Origin: Oscillospiraceae bacterium | Lineage (GTDB): Bacteria; Bacillota_A; Clostridia; Oscillospirales; Ruminococcaceae | Direction of reading: 5' to 3' | DNA: 36,446 nt | Assembly: GCA_017829075.1 (NCBI GenBank) | Contig: JAGAJA010000038.1 | Location: forward strand, 1 to 36,446 | Shown: positions 9,311 to 16,670 of the stretch, one piece after another | How the letters are laid out: every line of letters begins with the position of its first letter | Numbering within the stretch: the stretch's first letter is position 1 | Notes under the pieces: generated by a model | What the model saw: only the letters and a program-made list of their open reading frames with translations | Database searches by the model: none | Told to the model about the DNA's origin: nothing | Made by a program: the position numbers and the translations under genes

Positions 9311-9339
9311 ATAACACAGGAAAATCAATTTTTTGTAAA
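9311..9339 (-). promoter_or_regulatory. Candidate promoter for the patatin gene
   Basis: On the minus strand TTTACA (9339-9334), 17 bases, TGTTAT (9316-9311). The region is AT-rich and an overlapping alternative (TTGATT, 17, TATCGT) exists, so this is tentative. Confidence 0.45.
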
Positions 9340-9404
9340 CTTTTTTAAACAACAGCCTCGCATTTTATACAAAAACAGACTGATTTTTCCAGCCGGAATT
9401 AAAC

Positions 9405-9438
9405 AATTTGCCGCCCGGTGTCTGAATTACCGGACGGC
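9405..9438 (-). terminator. Probable terminator of clpB
   Basis: GCCGCCCGGT (9410-9419) pairs with ACCGGACGGC (9429-9438) with one mismatch. On the minus strand it is followed by a modest AAATTGTTTAATT run, so termination may be incomplete. Confidence 0.55.
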
Positions 9439-9464
9439 ATAATCTAATTTTTTTGATTTACTGA

Positions 9465-12074
9465 TTACTGCTGACTGCTCACTGCTACCGCAAGCTCGCC
9501 GTTCTGTTCGTCAATGGTGATAGTATCACCCTGATGAACCTTGTCGCCAAGTATCTCCTTAGCCACAAGGGTTTCAACATTCCGCTGAATGTATCTCTTG
9601 AGCGGACGTGCGCCGAAGCTGGGATCAAAGCTGCTGTCAACAATAAGCTGCTTTGCATTGTCAGAGATTTCGAGCGTGATCTGCTTGTCCTTGAGCCGCT
9701 TTTTGAGGGAAGCCGCCAGCAGGTCGATAATGCTGAATATCTCTTCTTTTCTGAGGGGCTTGTAGAATACTATCTCGTCAAGACGGTTGAGGAACTCCGG
9801 ACGGAATGACTGCTTGAGCAGCATATCCACCGACTTCTTAGCCTCATCGGAGATATCGCCGTTTTCATTGATGCCGTCCAGAATGAACTGAGAACCGAGG
9901 TTTGAGGTCAGAATGATTATCGTATTGCGGAAATCCACAGTCCTTCCCTGACCATCGGTTATTCTGCCGTCGTCAAGCACCTGCAAAAGCACGTTGAACA
10001 CGTCCGGGTGAGCCTTCTCCACCTCGTCGAACAGTACAACGGAATAGGGCTTGCGGCGTACCGCCTCGGTGAGCTGACCGCCCTCCTCATAGCCGACATA
10101 TCCTGGAGGCGCACCGATAAGTCTGGACACGCTGTATTTCTCCATATATTCGCTCATGTCAAGACGGACGATGCTGTGCTCGTCATCGAAAAGCGCCTCC
10201 GCAAGAGCCTTTGCAAGCTCCGTCTTACCTACGCCGGTCGGGCCGAGGAACAGGAACGAGCCAAGCGGCTTCTTCGGGTCGTTTATTCCCGCACGGGAAC
10301 GCATGATTGCTTCGGTAACTCTGTCCACCGCTTCGTCCTGACCGATCACCCGCTTATGAAGCGTATCGCCAAGCGCAAGTATCTTCTCGCGCTCGCCCTC
10401 CACCAGCTTTGTTACCGGAATGCCCGTCCAGCGGGAAACGATCCTTGTGATCTCGTCCTCAGAAACCTTGTCACGCAGAAGGGAGTCGTTCTTCGCCTGC
10501 TCCGCAAGCTCCTCCTCTTTGGCAAGGTCAGCCTGCAATTTCGGAAGCTTACCGTACTGCAATTCCGCAGCCTTGTTCAGGTTATATTCACGCTTTGCCT
10601 TTTCGATCTCGCCGTTGGTGTTCTCGATCTCCTTACGCAGATCCTGAACTCTGGTGATAGCGTTCTTTTCGTTCTCCCACTTTGCTTTCATCGCGTTGAA
10701 CTTCTCGCGCTTCTCAGCAAGCTCCTTGCGTATCTCCTCAAGGTGCTCCTGTGAAAGCTTGTCGGTTTCCTTTTTCAGAGCCGCTTCCTCGATCTCGTCC
10801 TGCATAATGGAACGGCTGATCTCGTCAAGCTCCTGCGGCATACTGTCCATTTCGGTGCGTATCATCGCGCAGGCTTCATCAATAAGGTCTATCGCCTTAT
10901 CCGGCAGGAATCTGTCTGTGATATATCTGTTGGAAAGAGTTGCCGCCGCGATAATCGCGCTATCGTGGATCTGAACTCCGTGGAATACCTCGTACCGCTC
11001 TTTCAGACCTCTCAGAATGGAGATAGTGTCCTCAACGCTCGGCTCGTCCGCAAGAACTGTCTGGAAACGACGCTCCAGAGCCGGGTCTTTCTCAATATAC
11101 TTGCTATACTCGTCAAGGGTGGTCGCGCCGATGCAGTGCAGCTCACCCCGTGCCAGCATAGGCTTCAGGAGATTGCCTGCGTCCATTGCGCCGCCGTTTT
11201 TGCCCGCGCCGACAATAAGGTGAATTTCATCAATGAACAGAAGTATCTTACCCTCGCTCTTCTTGACCTCGTTCAGAACGGCTTTCAGACGCTCCTCAAA
11301 TTCGCCCTGATACTTCGCGCCTGCGATAAGTGCGCCCATATCCAGCGAGAATAGCTTTCTGTCCTTGAGGTTAGCCGGAACATCACCCCGGACGATACGA
11401 AGGGCAAGTCCCTCAACGATAGCGGTCTTGCCGACGCCGGGTTCACCGATAAGGCAGGGGTTGTTCTTCGTCTTTCTTGAAAGAATGCGGATAACGCTTC
11501 TGATCTCGCTGTCACGTCCGATTACCGGATCGAGCTTGTTCTGCCTAGCCAGCTCAACCAGATCCTGACCGTACTTGTTCAGAACGTCGTAGGTTTCCTC
11601 CGGCTCCTGTGAGGTAACTCTCGCGCTGCCCCGAATCTCTGAAATAGCCTTGAGCAGCTTATCCTTTGAGATACCGAAGCTCTTGAAAATACCCGCAACT
11701 CCGCTGGAGGGCTTCTCCGCCAGCGCCAGAAGAAGATGCTCCACTGAAACATACTCGTCCTTCATGCGCTCCGCCTGCGCCTCGGCTTCTACGAAAGCCT
11801 TGTCGAGGTCAGAAGAAACGAAGATCTTACCGGCTTCTCTGCCGCTGCCGGAAACCCTCGGCATACCCTCGATAAAGTGCAGCGCAGCCTGCTCAACGCC
11901 GTTAGCGTCAATGTTCATCTTAGTCAGCACCTGAGAGGTCAGGCTTCCCTCCTGAGTGATCAGCGCGTACAGCAGGTGCTCCTGCTCCACGCAGTTGTTC
12001 TGATAGCTTATCGAAATATCCTGCGCCGACTGAATGGCTTCAAGAGATTTCTTGGTGTACTTGTTAGGATTCAT
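9465..12074 (-). CDS. clpB: ATP-dependent chaperone ClpB (disaggregase)
   Basis: This 869-residue hexameric AAA+ protein works with the DnaK system to pull polypeptides out of aggregates. The Clp N-domain (residues 1-145) is followed by NBD1 with Walker A GEPGVGKT and Walker B LLFIDEIH, a coiled-coil middle domain of about 120 residues (ELDEISRS through DSLLRDKV), NBD2 with [14 protein letters not shown] and [11 protein letters not shown], and a C-terminal D2-small domain. The long middle domain and the lack of a ClpP-docking IGF-type loop mark it as ClpB rather than ClpC or ClpA. The ATG at 12074 is seven bases after GAGGAGGA; the GTG two codons earlier is too close. It lies 21 bases behind the ribbon-helix-helix gene and is probably co-transcribed. 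No CIRCE or CtsR box was recognised. Confidence 0.97.
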   Translation of the reverse strand: MNPNKYTKKSLEAIQSAQDISISYQNNCVEQEHLLYALITQEGSLTSQVLTKMNIDANGVEQAALHFIEGMPRVSGSGREAGKIFVSSDLDKAFVEAEAQAERMKDEYVSVEHLLLALAEKPSSGVAGIFKSFGISKDKLLKAISEIRGSARVTSQEPEETYDVLNKYGQDLVELARQNKLDPVIGRDSEIRSVIRILSRKTKNNPCLIGEPGVGKTAIVEGLALRIVRGDVPANLKDRKLFSLDMGALIAGAKYQGEFEERLKAVLNEVKKSEGKILLFIDEIHLIVGAGKNGGAMDAGNLLKPMLARGELHCIGATTLDEYSKYIEKDPALERRFQTVLADEPSVEDTISILRGLKERYEVFHGVQIHDSAIIAAATLSNRYITDRFLPDKAIDLIDEACAMIRTEMDSMPQELDEISRSIMQDEIEEAALKKETDKLSQEHLEEIRKELAEKREKFNAMKAKWENEKNAITRVQDLRKEIENTNGEIEKAKREYNLNKAAELQYGKLPKLQADLAKEEELAEQAKNDSLLRDKVSEDEITRIVSRWTGIPVTKLVEGEREKILALGDTLHKRVIGQDEAVDRVTEAIMRSRAGINDPKKPLGSFLFLGPTGVGKTELAKALAEALFDDEHSIVRLDMSEYMEKYSVSRLIGAPPGYVGYEEGGQLTEAVRRKPYSVVLFDEVEKAHPDVFNVLLQVLDDGRITDGQGRTVDFRNTIIILTSNLGSQFILDGINENGDISDEAKKSVDMLLKQSFRPEFLNRLDEIVFYKPLRKEEIFSIIDLLAASLKKRLKDKQITLEISDNAKQLIVDSSFDPSFGARPLKRYIQRNVETLVAKEILGDKVHQGDTITIDEQNGELAVAVSSQQ

Positions 12075-12095
12075 AAACACTCCTCCTCTTTTATG

Positions 12096-12758
12096 TCATA
12101 TTATTACTTTCTGCTTTACTATTGCCGCGGCGTAGCTTTTCTCCGCCGCCGCGCCTGCTCTTCCGGTGTCCGGAAGCTGCGCGAAATACTGCTTCATGGC
12201 TTCGTCAAGCATCGCCATGTAGTCCGCCACCGCCTGTCCCAGCGCCTCGTCAGGAATACCGTCCGGCGGCATATTGAGCGTCCTTGTAAATCTCCCCGGC
12301 TCTATTGCAAACAGAATGTCCTGTGATATCTTCCCGGCGATGTACTTCTGCTCAAGCTCCGTCCAGCAGCGGAAAAATCCGCTGAGGTCTGAATAAAGCT
12401 GGTCGCTCTGAGTACGCACGGTTATTCTCAGCTCCCCGGCGCGTTTGCTTCCCGCCCCGAACAGCTCCACTGAATACCGCAGCGTTGGCTTGTAGCGGTA
12501 TTTCAGCGCGGTCTTGCAGGCGACTGTCGCCGCTGAGGGCTGCTCGGTCAGGTAGAATTCCCCGCCGACTGCGCTCAGTATCGCGGAGGTTATGCTTTTC
12601 AGCCGCATTTCGGGAGTTACGCAGCAGACCCGCTCCGCAAGAAGCTGGTTCACCATCGCCGAACGGCTCAGCCCGGAGCTTCTAGCAAGCCTGTCCACTG
12701 CTTCTACAACGTCATCGGACAGCACCAGACTGTATATGCTCTTTTCCGTGGCACTCAC
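12096..12758 (-). CDS. Ribbon-helix-helix protein with a 170-residue C-terminal domain of unknown function
   Basis: Up to 220 residues. Residues 6-45 read as a ribbon-helix-helix DNA-binding unit: strand KSIYSLVLS, helix DDVVEAVDRLARSSG, turn, helix SRSAMVNQLLAERV. The remaining 170 residues match nothing I recognise. It sits directly ahead of clpB and shares its promoter, so it may be an autoregulator that also sets clpB level. That is inferred from position and from the three TTAATAAT boxes in the promoter. The start is uncertain: the only in-frame standard start is a GTG at 12758 that lies inside the ribosome binding site, while an ACG at 12749 has ideal spacing. Either start keeps the whole DNA-binding unit. 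Confidence 0.8.
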   Translation of the reverse strand: MSATEKSIYSLVLSDDVVEAVDRLARSSGLSRSAMVNQLLAERVCCVTPEMRLKSITSAILSAVGGEFYLTEQPSAATVACKTALKYRYKPTLRYSVELFGAGSKRAGELRITVRTQSDQLYSDLSGFFRCWTELEQKYIAGKISQDILFAIEPGRFTRTLNMPPDGIPDEALGQAVADYMAMLDEAMKQYFAQLPDTGRAGAAAEKSYAAAIVKQKVII

Positions 12759-12764
12759 CTCCTT
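12755..12764 (-). promoter_or_regulatory. Very strong ribosome binding site that conflicts with the annotated start
   Basis: The minus strand reads AAGGAGGTGA, ten bases complementary to the 16S rRNA 3' end. The in-frame GTG lies within it. The next in-frame codons are AGT, GCC and ACG, and the ACG is eight bases after GGAGG. Confidence 0.75.
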
Positions 12765-12767
12765 ATG

Positions 12768-12815
12768 TTAATAATTTTACCACAGGATTATTAATTTGTC
12801 AAGAGGTATTATTAA
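12768..12815 (-). promoter_or_regulatory. Promoter of the RHH-clpB operon with three phased TTAATAAT boxes
   Basis: On the minus strand TTGACA (12802-12797), 17 bases, TAAAAT (12779-12774). Boxes lie at 12808-12815 (just upstream of -35), 12787-12794 (in the spacer) and 12768-12775 (over the -10 edge). Two are direct and one is inverted. Centres are 21 and 19 bases apart, about two helical turns. The layout suits a repressor, plausibly the RHH protein encoded downstream. Confidence 0.7.
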
Positions 12816-12840
12816 TATTTCTTGCAATTTTCACAAATCA

Positions 12841-12933
12841 AGGGACACGCTGAATAAAGCGAAGCGTATCAAATTCAGCCGCGTGAGTTTCCTCGTTTGA
12901 ACGTGGCGAATTTGATTTATTCAGCGTTTCCCT
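12841..12933. mobile_element. 93-bp MITE-like hairpin repeat, copy B
   Basis: The ends AGGGACACGCTGAATAAA (12841-12858) and TTTATTCAGCGTTTCCCT (12916-12933) are inverted repeats with 17 of 18 matches. Inner arms TCAAATTC and GAATTTGA also pair. The left half matches the reverse complement of 1-53. There is no coding capacity and no obvious target-site duplication. Whether it moves as a MITE or is a REP-like element cannot be told from two copies. Confidence 0.75.
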
Positions 12934-13217
12934 ATGCCGTAAGTGCGGAGGATCTCGGTGTTTACGGCTTTGCGGCGGTCAAGTTCTGCCAACACATCTG
13001 GATCGGTAAAGAATGCGTATTCTTCTGCTGCTTCTTGGCGTTCCTGTTCATCGCTTGGAACAATGCCATCATTTTTCCTTTTTAATACACCCTTCAACGC
13101 TTCGTCCTCGGAGCAAGGCACAAGCCCGCGCTTTTTCATCATGTCACAGAATAAGTTTACAAGCATCATTCTGCCCATATTGTCTTTGATCTGTACGTTT
13201 GAAAAAAATCGTCCCAT
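12921..13217 (-). CDS. Hypothetical protein, 98 residues, possibly truncated
   Basis: The product begins MGRFFSNVQIKDN and is charged, with no signal or membrane segment. From memory this N-terminus resembles the start of longer uncharacterised proteins common in ruminococci; that is a recollection, not a search. The second half (NDGIVPSDEQERQEAAEE onward) is strongly acidic and may be unrelated. The start at 13217 has GGAGG five bases upstream, and a good promoter lies at 13249-13277. The last three residues (GKR) and the TGA stop lie inside the terminal repeat of the element at 12841-12933, so insertion of that element may have cut the gene short. Confidence 0.7.
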   Translation of the reverse strand: MGRFFSNVQIKDNMGRMMLVNLFCDMMKKRGLVPCSEDEALKGVLKRKNDGIVPSDEQERQEAAEEYAFFTDPDVLAELDRRKAVNTEILRTYGIGKR

Positions 13218-13248
13218 ACAATCCTCCCGCATTGAATGTCTTACCAAA

Positions 13249-13277
13249 ATATTACCACATCACCGAAAATAAGTCAA
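13249..13277 (-). promoter_or_regulatory. Promoter of the 98-residue gene
   Basis: On the minus strand TTGACT (13277-13272), 17 bases, TAATAT (13254-13249), followed about 30 bases later by GGGAGGA and the ATG at 13217. Confidence 0.7.
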
Positions 13278-13426
13278 CCACGGAAGTAAATATTATAGGC
13301 TGGTCTTTCTCACAGAATTATTCCGCTGATTTTGTAAGATATGCACAATAACTCCGCACCTGCTCCCCCGTCACACTGAATTAGTTACAAAAAATTCCTC
13401 ATATCGCCGTATTACCTCCGAAACTC

Positions 13427-13480
13427 TTGACAAATCCGGGTATTTGTAGTATTATATTATAGGAGTTAGAATGTTCTAAC
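13427..13480 (+). promoter_or_regulatory. feo promoter and palindromic metal-responsive operator
   Basis: TTGACA (13427-13432), 17 bases, TATTAT (13450-13455). The palindrome GTTAGAATGTTCTAAC (13465-13480) has two 7-base arms and begins about where transcription would start. A repressor there would block elongation. The GTTAG/CTAAC arms recall DtxR/IdeR-type sites, so an iron-dependent DtxR-family repressor is the first guess. The leader 13481-13569 has short inverted repeats (ATTAG/CTAAT and CTCCG/CGGAG). 13278-13426 shows nothing. Confidence 0.7.
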
Positions 13481-13569
13481 TTTTATTTACCGTCAATCAA
13501 TTAGGCATGACTAATCCCTCCGGCAGTCTTTCTGGACAGGTCGGAGCATAATATATAGAGGAGGACATT

Positions 13570-13788
13570 ATGGCAACTCTGAAAGACGCAAAGATCGGTC
13601 ACACAGTCACCGTGAAGAAGATAAACGGCGAAGGCGCGCTGAAGCGCAGGATCATGGACATGGGTATCACCAAAGGAACTGATATAATGATACGCAGAGT
13701 GGCTCCGCTCGGCGACCCGATAGAGGTAACAGTGAGGGGCTACGAGCTTTCACTGCGCAAGGCAGACGCTGAAATGATCGAGATATAA
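13570..13788 (+). CDS. feoA: FeoA, small cytoplasmic SH3-like iron transport protein
   Basis: This 72-residue protein supports FeoB in ferrous iron uptake. The family pattern is clear: an N-terminal strand (GHTVTVKKINGEGALKRRIMDMGITKGT), then the second half of the SH3-like barrel (IMIRRVAPLGDPIEVTVRGYELSLRKADAEMIEI). The length is typical of a single-domain FeoA. The ATG follows GAGGAGGACATT. It is the first gene of the operon, 40 bases ahead of feoB, under the promoter and operator at 13427-13480. Confidence 0.96.
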   Translation: MATLKDAKIGHTVTVKKINGEGALKRRIMDMGITKGTDIMIRRVAPLGDPIEVTVRGYELSLRKADAEMIEI

Positions 13789-13828
13789 TCATAATACGGA
13801 ATTCGTAATCAAAAAGGGAGTGTAAAGC

Positions 13829-16315
13829 ATGGATATCCGTATAGCCCTTGCCGGCAACCCTAACTGCGGCAAGACCACGCTTTTCAATGCGCTCACCGGC
13901 TCAAATCAGTATGTGGGAAACTGGCCGGGAGTTACAGTGGAGAAAAAAGAGGGAAAGCTCAAAGGACACAAGGACATTATCATCACCGACCTTCCGGGAA
14001 TTTACTCGCTGTCGCCCTACACACCAGAGGAAATAGTTGCACGGAATTACCTCGTTGGAGAGCGCCCGGAGGCAATACTGAACATAATCGATGGCACAAA
14101 TCTTGAAAGAAATCTGTACCTCACCACTCAGTTTCTGGAGCTGGGAATACCGGTGGTCGCCGCGATAAATATGATGGACGTTGTACGGAAGAACGGCGAC
14201 AAGATCGACACCGATCAGCTTTCAAAGAACCTCGGCTGCCCGGTGGTGGAAATCTCAGCGCTGAAAAACACCGGCATTGACGAGGCGGTGGAAACCGCGA
14301 TAAAAGCGGCGCAGGAAAATAAAGTCACCCCTCCCCGTCACAACTTCAGCGGAGCAGTGGAGCACGCAATCGCTCACATTGAAGAAGCAGTGCTCCACGA
14401 ACTTCCTGAGGATCAGCAGCGCTGGTACGCAATAAAGATATTTGAGCGGGACGAAAAGGTTCTAGGTCTGCTTAATCTCTCGGACAGGCTCAAAAGTCAC
14501 ATTGAAAACGACATCAAAGCCGCCGAAGCGGAAATGGACGATGACGCGGAATCTATCATCACCAACGAGCGCTATAACTACATCTCTTCAATCATCAAGG
14601 GCTGCCTTGTGCGCAAAAACAACGGTGGACTCACCACCTCCGACAAGATCGACCGGATAGTTTCCAACCGCTGGCTGGGACTGCCGATATTCGCGCTGAT
14701 CATGTTCCTTGTGTACTACATATCAATGGTGACTGTCGGAAATGCCGCCAGCGAGTGGACTAACAACGGACTGTTCGGCGAGGGCTGGTATCTGCTGGGA
14801 ATAGGCAGGAGCGAATACACTGAAGCCTGCGAGGACTACACCGCCGCCGAAACCGCGGTAAACGCGTTCGGAATGTCCGTTGACCCGGACGAAAAGGACT
14901 TCAACGAATATATGGAGGTAAACAGGCTCAACAGCTTCACGCCTTCCACAGACACCGCGGTTATCTCCGTCACCGACGAAGAAACTCTTACGGAGCAGGA
15001 CGTGACGGTTTACTATGACCAGATCCCGCAGAACGCCCCGGATAACACTAATCTCATGAGCTACACCGACGCGGTGGATTATTACAAGAAAAACGGCTTC
15101 GGCGAACCTCAGCCATCTGCTTATGGCGTGTGGATTCCCGGTATCCCGGCGCTGATAGAAGCCGGACTGGACGCGCTGAACTGCGTTGACTGGCTGAAAG
15201 GGCTTATCCTTAACGGAATAGTCGCAGGCGTCGGCGGAGTTCTGGGCTTTGTTCCGCAGTTATTGGTGCTGTTCCTGATGCTGGCGTTTCTGGAAAGCTG
15301 CGGATATATGTCAAGAGTTGCGTTCGTGCTTGACCGTATCTTCCGGAAATTCGGACTGTCCGGCAAGTCCTTTATTCCTATATTAATAGGAACCGGCTGC
15401 GGAGTTCCCGGAATTATGGCTTCCCGGACTATTGAAAACGAAAGCGACCGCCGCATGACGGTCATCACCACGACCTTTATTCCCTGCGGAGCTAAAGTGC
15501 CTTTCATCGCGCTTATCGCCGGAGCAGTTTTCGGCGGCTCGCCGTGGGTTTCCACCGGAGCCTATCTTATCGGCATTGCGGCTATAATCATATCCGGAAT
15601 CATGCTGAAGAAAACCAAGCCCTTTGCCAGTGCCCCTGCGCCCTTTGTAATGGAGCTTCCCGCTTACCATATGCCAACCGCAAAGAGCGTTTTCGGCTCA
15701 ATGTGGGAGCGCGGCTGGGAATTCATCAAGAAAGCTGTAACGGTGATCCTACTGTCCTCGGTCATTGTGTGGTTTACCTCTAACTTTGGCTTCGTGGACG
15801 GAAGCTTCACGATGCTCTCCGAATCGCAGATGGAGCACTCAATCCTCGCGGTCATCGGCAGCGCGATATGCTGGATCTTTGCGCCGCTGGGCTGGGGCAA
15901 CTGGCAGTCGGCAGTTGCTTCCCTCACCGGGCTTATCGCAAAGGAAAACATCGTGGGAACTCTGGGAGTGCTGTACGGCGGCAGCTCGGCGGTCGCCGGG
16001 GCTTTCACTCCGGTGAGTGCAATGTCGTTCCTGATATTCAATCTGCTCTGCGCCCCCTGCGTTGCGGCTATGAGCGCGATCAAAAAGGAAATGAACAGCG
16101 CAAAGTGGTTCTGGTTCGCGATCGGCTATGAGTGCAGCTTCGCCTATGCGATATCGCTTATCGTATACAATCTCGGCAATCTGTTTTCCGGGAATGTTGA
16201 CGGCGTTCTTGAAATTGCCGGAGTTGTCGCAGCGTTCACGGTTCTCGTCGTGATGATATTCATGCTGGTAAGACCCGCTAAGTCATCAAAGCGAATACAA
16301 TCTGTAAAGAAATAA
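13829..16315 (+). CDS. feoB: FeoB ferrous iron transporter with an extra extracytoplasmic insert
   Basis: This 828-residue membrane protein moves Fe(II) into the cell, controlled by an N-terminal G-domain. Visible G motifs: GNPNCGKTT (G1), DLPG (G3), NMMD (G4) and SALKNTG (G5). A helical GDI-like region follows. The membrane core begins near residue 285 (LPIFALIMFLVYY) and has two Gate-type repeats, including the region around GCGVPGIMASRTIENESDRR. Between the first membrane helix and LNGIVAGVGGVLGFVPQ lie about 150 residues, where typical FeoB has roughly 55. The extra part (around IGRSEYTEACEDY to AVDYYKKNGFGEP) is acidic and Tyr-rich and should sit outside the membrane. That accounts for the length above the usual 650-750. 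Confidence 0.96.
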   Translation: MDIRIALAGNPNCGKTTLFNALTGSNQYVGNWPGVTVEKKEGKLKGHKDIIITDLPGIYSLSPYTPEEIVARNYLVGERPEAILNIIDGTNLERNLYLTTQFLELGIPVVAAINMMDVVRKNGDKIDTDQLSKNLGCPVVEISALKNTGIDEAVETAIKAAQENKVTPPRHNFSGAVEHAIAHIEEAVLHELPEDQQRWYAIKIFERDEKVLGLLNLSDRLKSHIENDIKAAEAEMDDDAESIITNERYNYISSIIKGCLVRKNNGGLTTSDKIDRIVSNRWLGLPIFALIMFLVYYISMVTVGNAASEWTNNGLFGEGWYLLGIGRSEYTEACEDYTAAETAVNAFGMSVDPDEKDFNEYMEVNRLNSFTPSTDTAVISVTDEETLTEQDVTVYYDQIPQNAPDNTNLMSYTDAVDYYKKNGFGEPQPSAYGVWIPGIPALIEAGLDALNCVDWLKGLILNGIVAGVGGVLGFVPQLLVLFLMLAFLESCGYMSRVAFVLDRIFRKFGLSGKSFIPILIGTGCGVPGIMASRTIENESDRRMTVITTTFIPCGAKVPFIALIAGAVFGGSPWVSTGAYLIGIAAIIISGIMLKKTKPFASAPAPFVMELPAYHMPTAKSVFGSMWERGWEFIKKAVTVILLSSVIVWFTSNFGFVDGSFTMLSESQMEHSILAVIGSAICWIFAPLGWGNWQSAVASLTGLIAKENIVGTLGVLYGGSSAVAGAFTPVSAMSFLIFNLLCAPCVAAMSAIKKEMNSAKWFWFAIGYECSFAYAISLIVYNLGNLFSGNVDGVLEIAGVVAAFTVLVVMIFMLVRPAKSSKRIQSVKK

Positions 16316-16346
16316 GCTTTCTTTACTTATAGTTATGAGGTGTATC

Positions 16347-16529
16347 ATGCTGGAATTTTTGTCGCAGAACTGGGGAAGCATTCTCGTGGCGCTGATCGTG
16401 CTGGGGCTGTGCGCACTGGCGGTCTGGCGGCTTCATGTCCAGAAGAAAAAGGGTAAGTGCGGCTGCGGCGGGAGCTGCGGGTGCTGCCCTAATTCCGGAA
16501 CGTGCCACGGTAAGCATGACAATAATTGA
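16347..16529 (+). CDS. FeoB-associated Cys-rich membrane protein
   Basis: This 60-residue protein has one N-terminal membrane helix (WGSILVALIVLGLCALAVWRL) followed by a basic stretch and a Cys-rich tail, GKCGCGGSCGCCPNSGTCHGKH, here broken by reading as GKCGCGGSCG then CCPNSGTCHG. This is the usual partner found downstream of feoB in Firmicutes, presumed to bind metal at the membrane. The ATG at 16347 follows GAGGTG by four bases; an earlier ATG at 16335 lacks a site. It is the last gene of the feo operon, followed by a strong terminator. Confidence 0.9.
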   Translation: MLEFLSQNWGSILVALIVLGLCALAVWRLHVQKKKGKCGCGGSCGCCPNSGTCHGKHDNN

Positions 16530-16544
16530 GCATATTCAATAGCA

Positions 16545-16584
16545 AAAAATCCCCTGAGATTTAAGCTTCTCAGGGGATTTTTTG
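16545..16584 (+). terminator. Terminator of the feo operon
   Basis: AAAATCCCCTGAGA pairs with TCTCAGGGGATTTT, closing a loop of about eight bases and ending in a T run. The A-run on the other side could also help termination on the minus strand. Confidence 0.92.
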
Positions 16585-16626
16585 TAATATAACTATTAAA
16601 TAATACTTTCTGTATATTATTCTGCA

Positions 16627-16655
16627 ATAAAAACTCCCCGCAAAAGCGGGGAGAA
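16627..16655 (-). terminator. Terminator of the cmk-plsC-ispH operon
   Basis: CTCCCCGC and GCGGGGAG pair around AAAA. On the minus strand a TTTTTATT run follows. It lies just after the stop codon at 16671. Confidence 0.92.
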
Positions 16656-16670
16656 TTTTGTGAGTTTGAA

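Noticed and set aside
12060..12840. CIRCE or CtsR heat-shock sites upstream of clpB
   Set aside because: No TTAGCACTC/GAGTGCTAA or GGTCAAA repeats were found in the promoter region.
13481..13569. Riboswitch-like inverted repeats in the feo leader
   Set aside because: The inverted repeats are only five bases long and do not match a class known to me. A leader structure is possible but unsupported.
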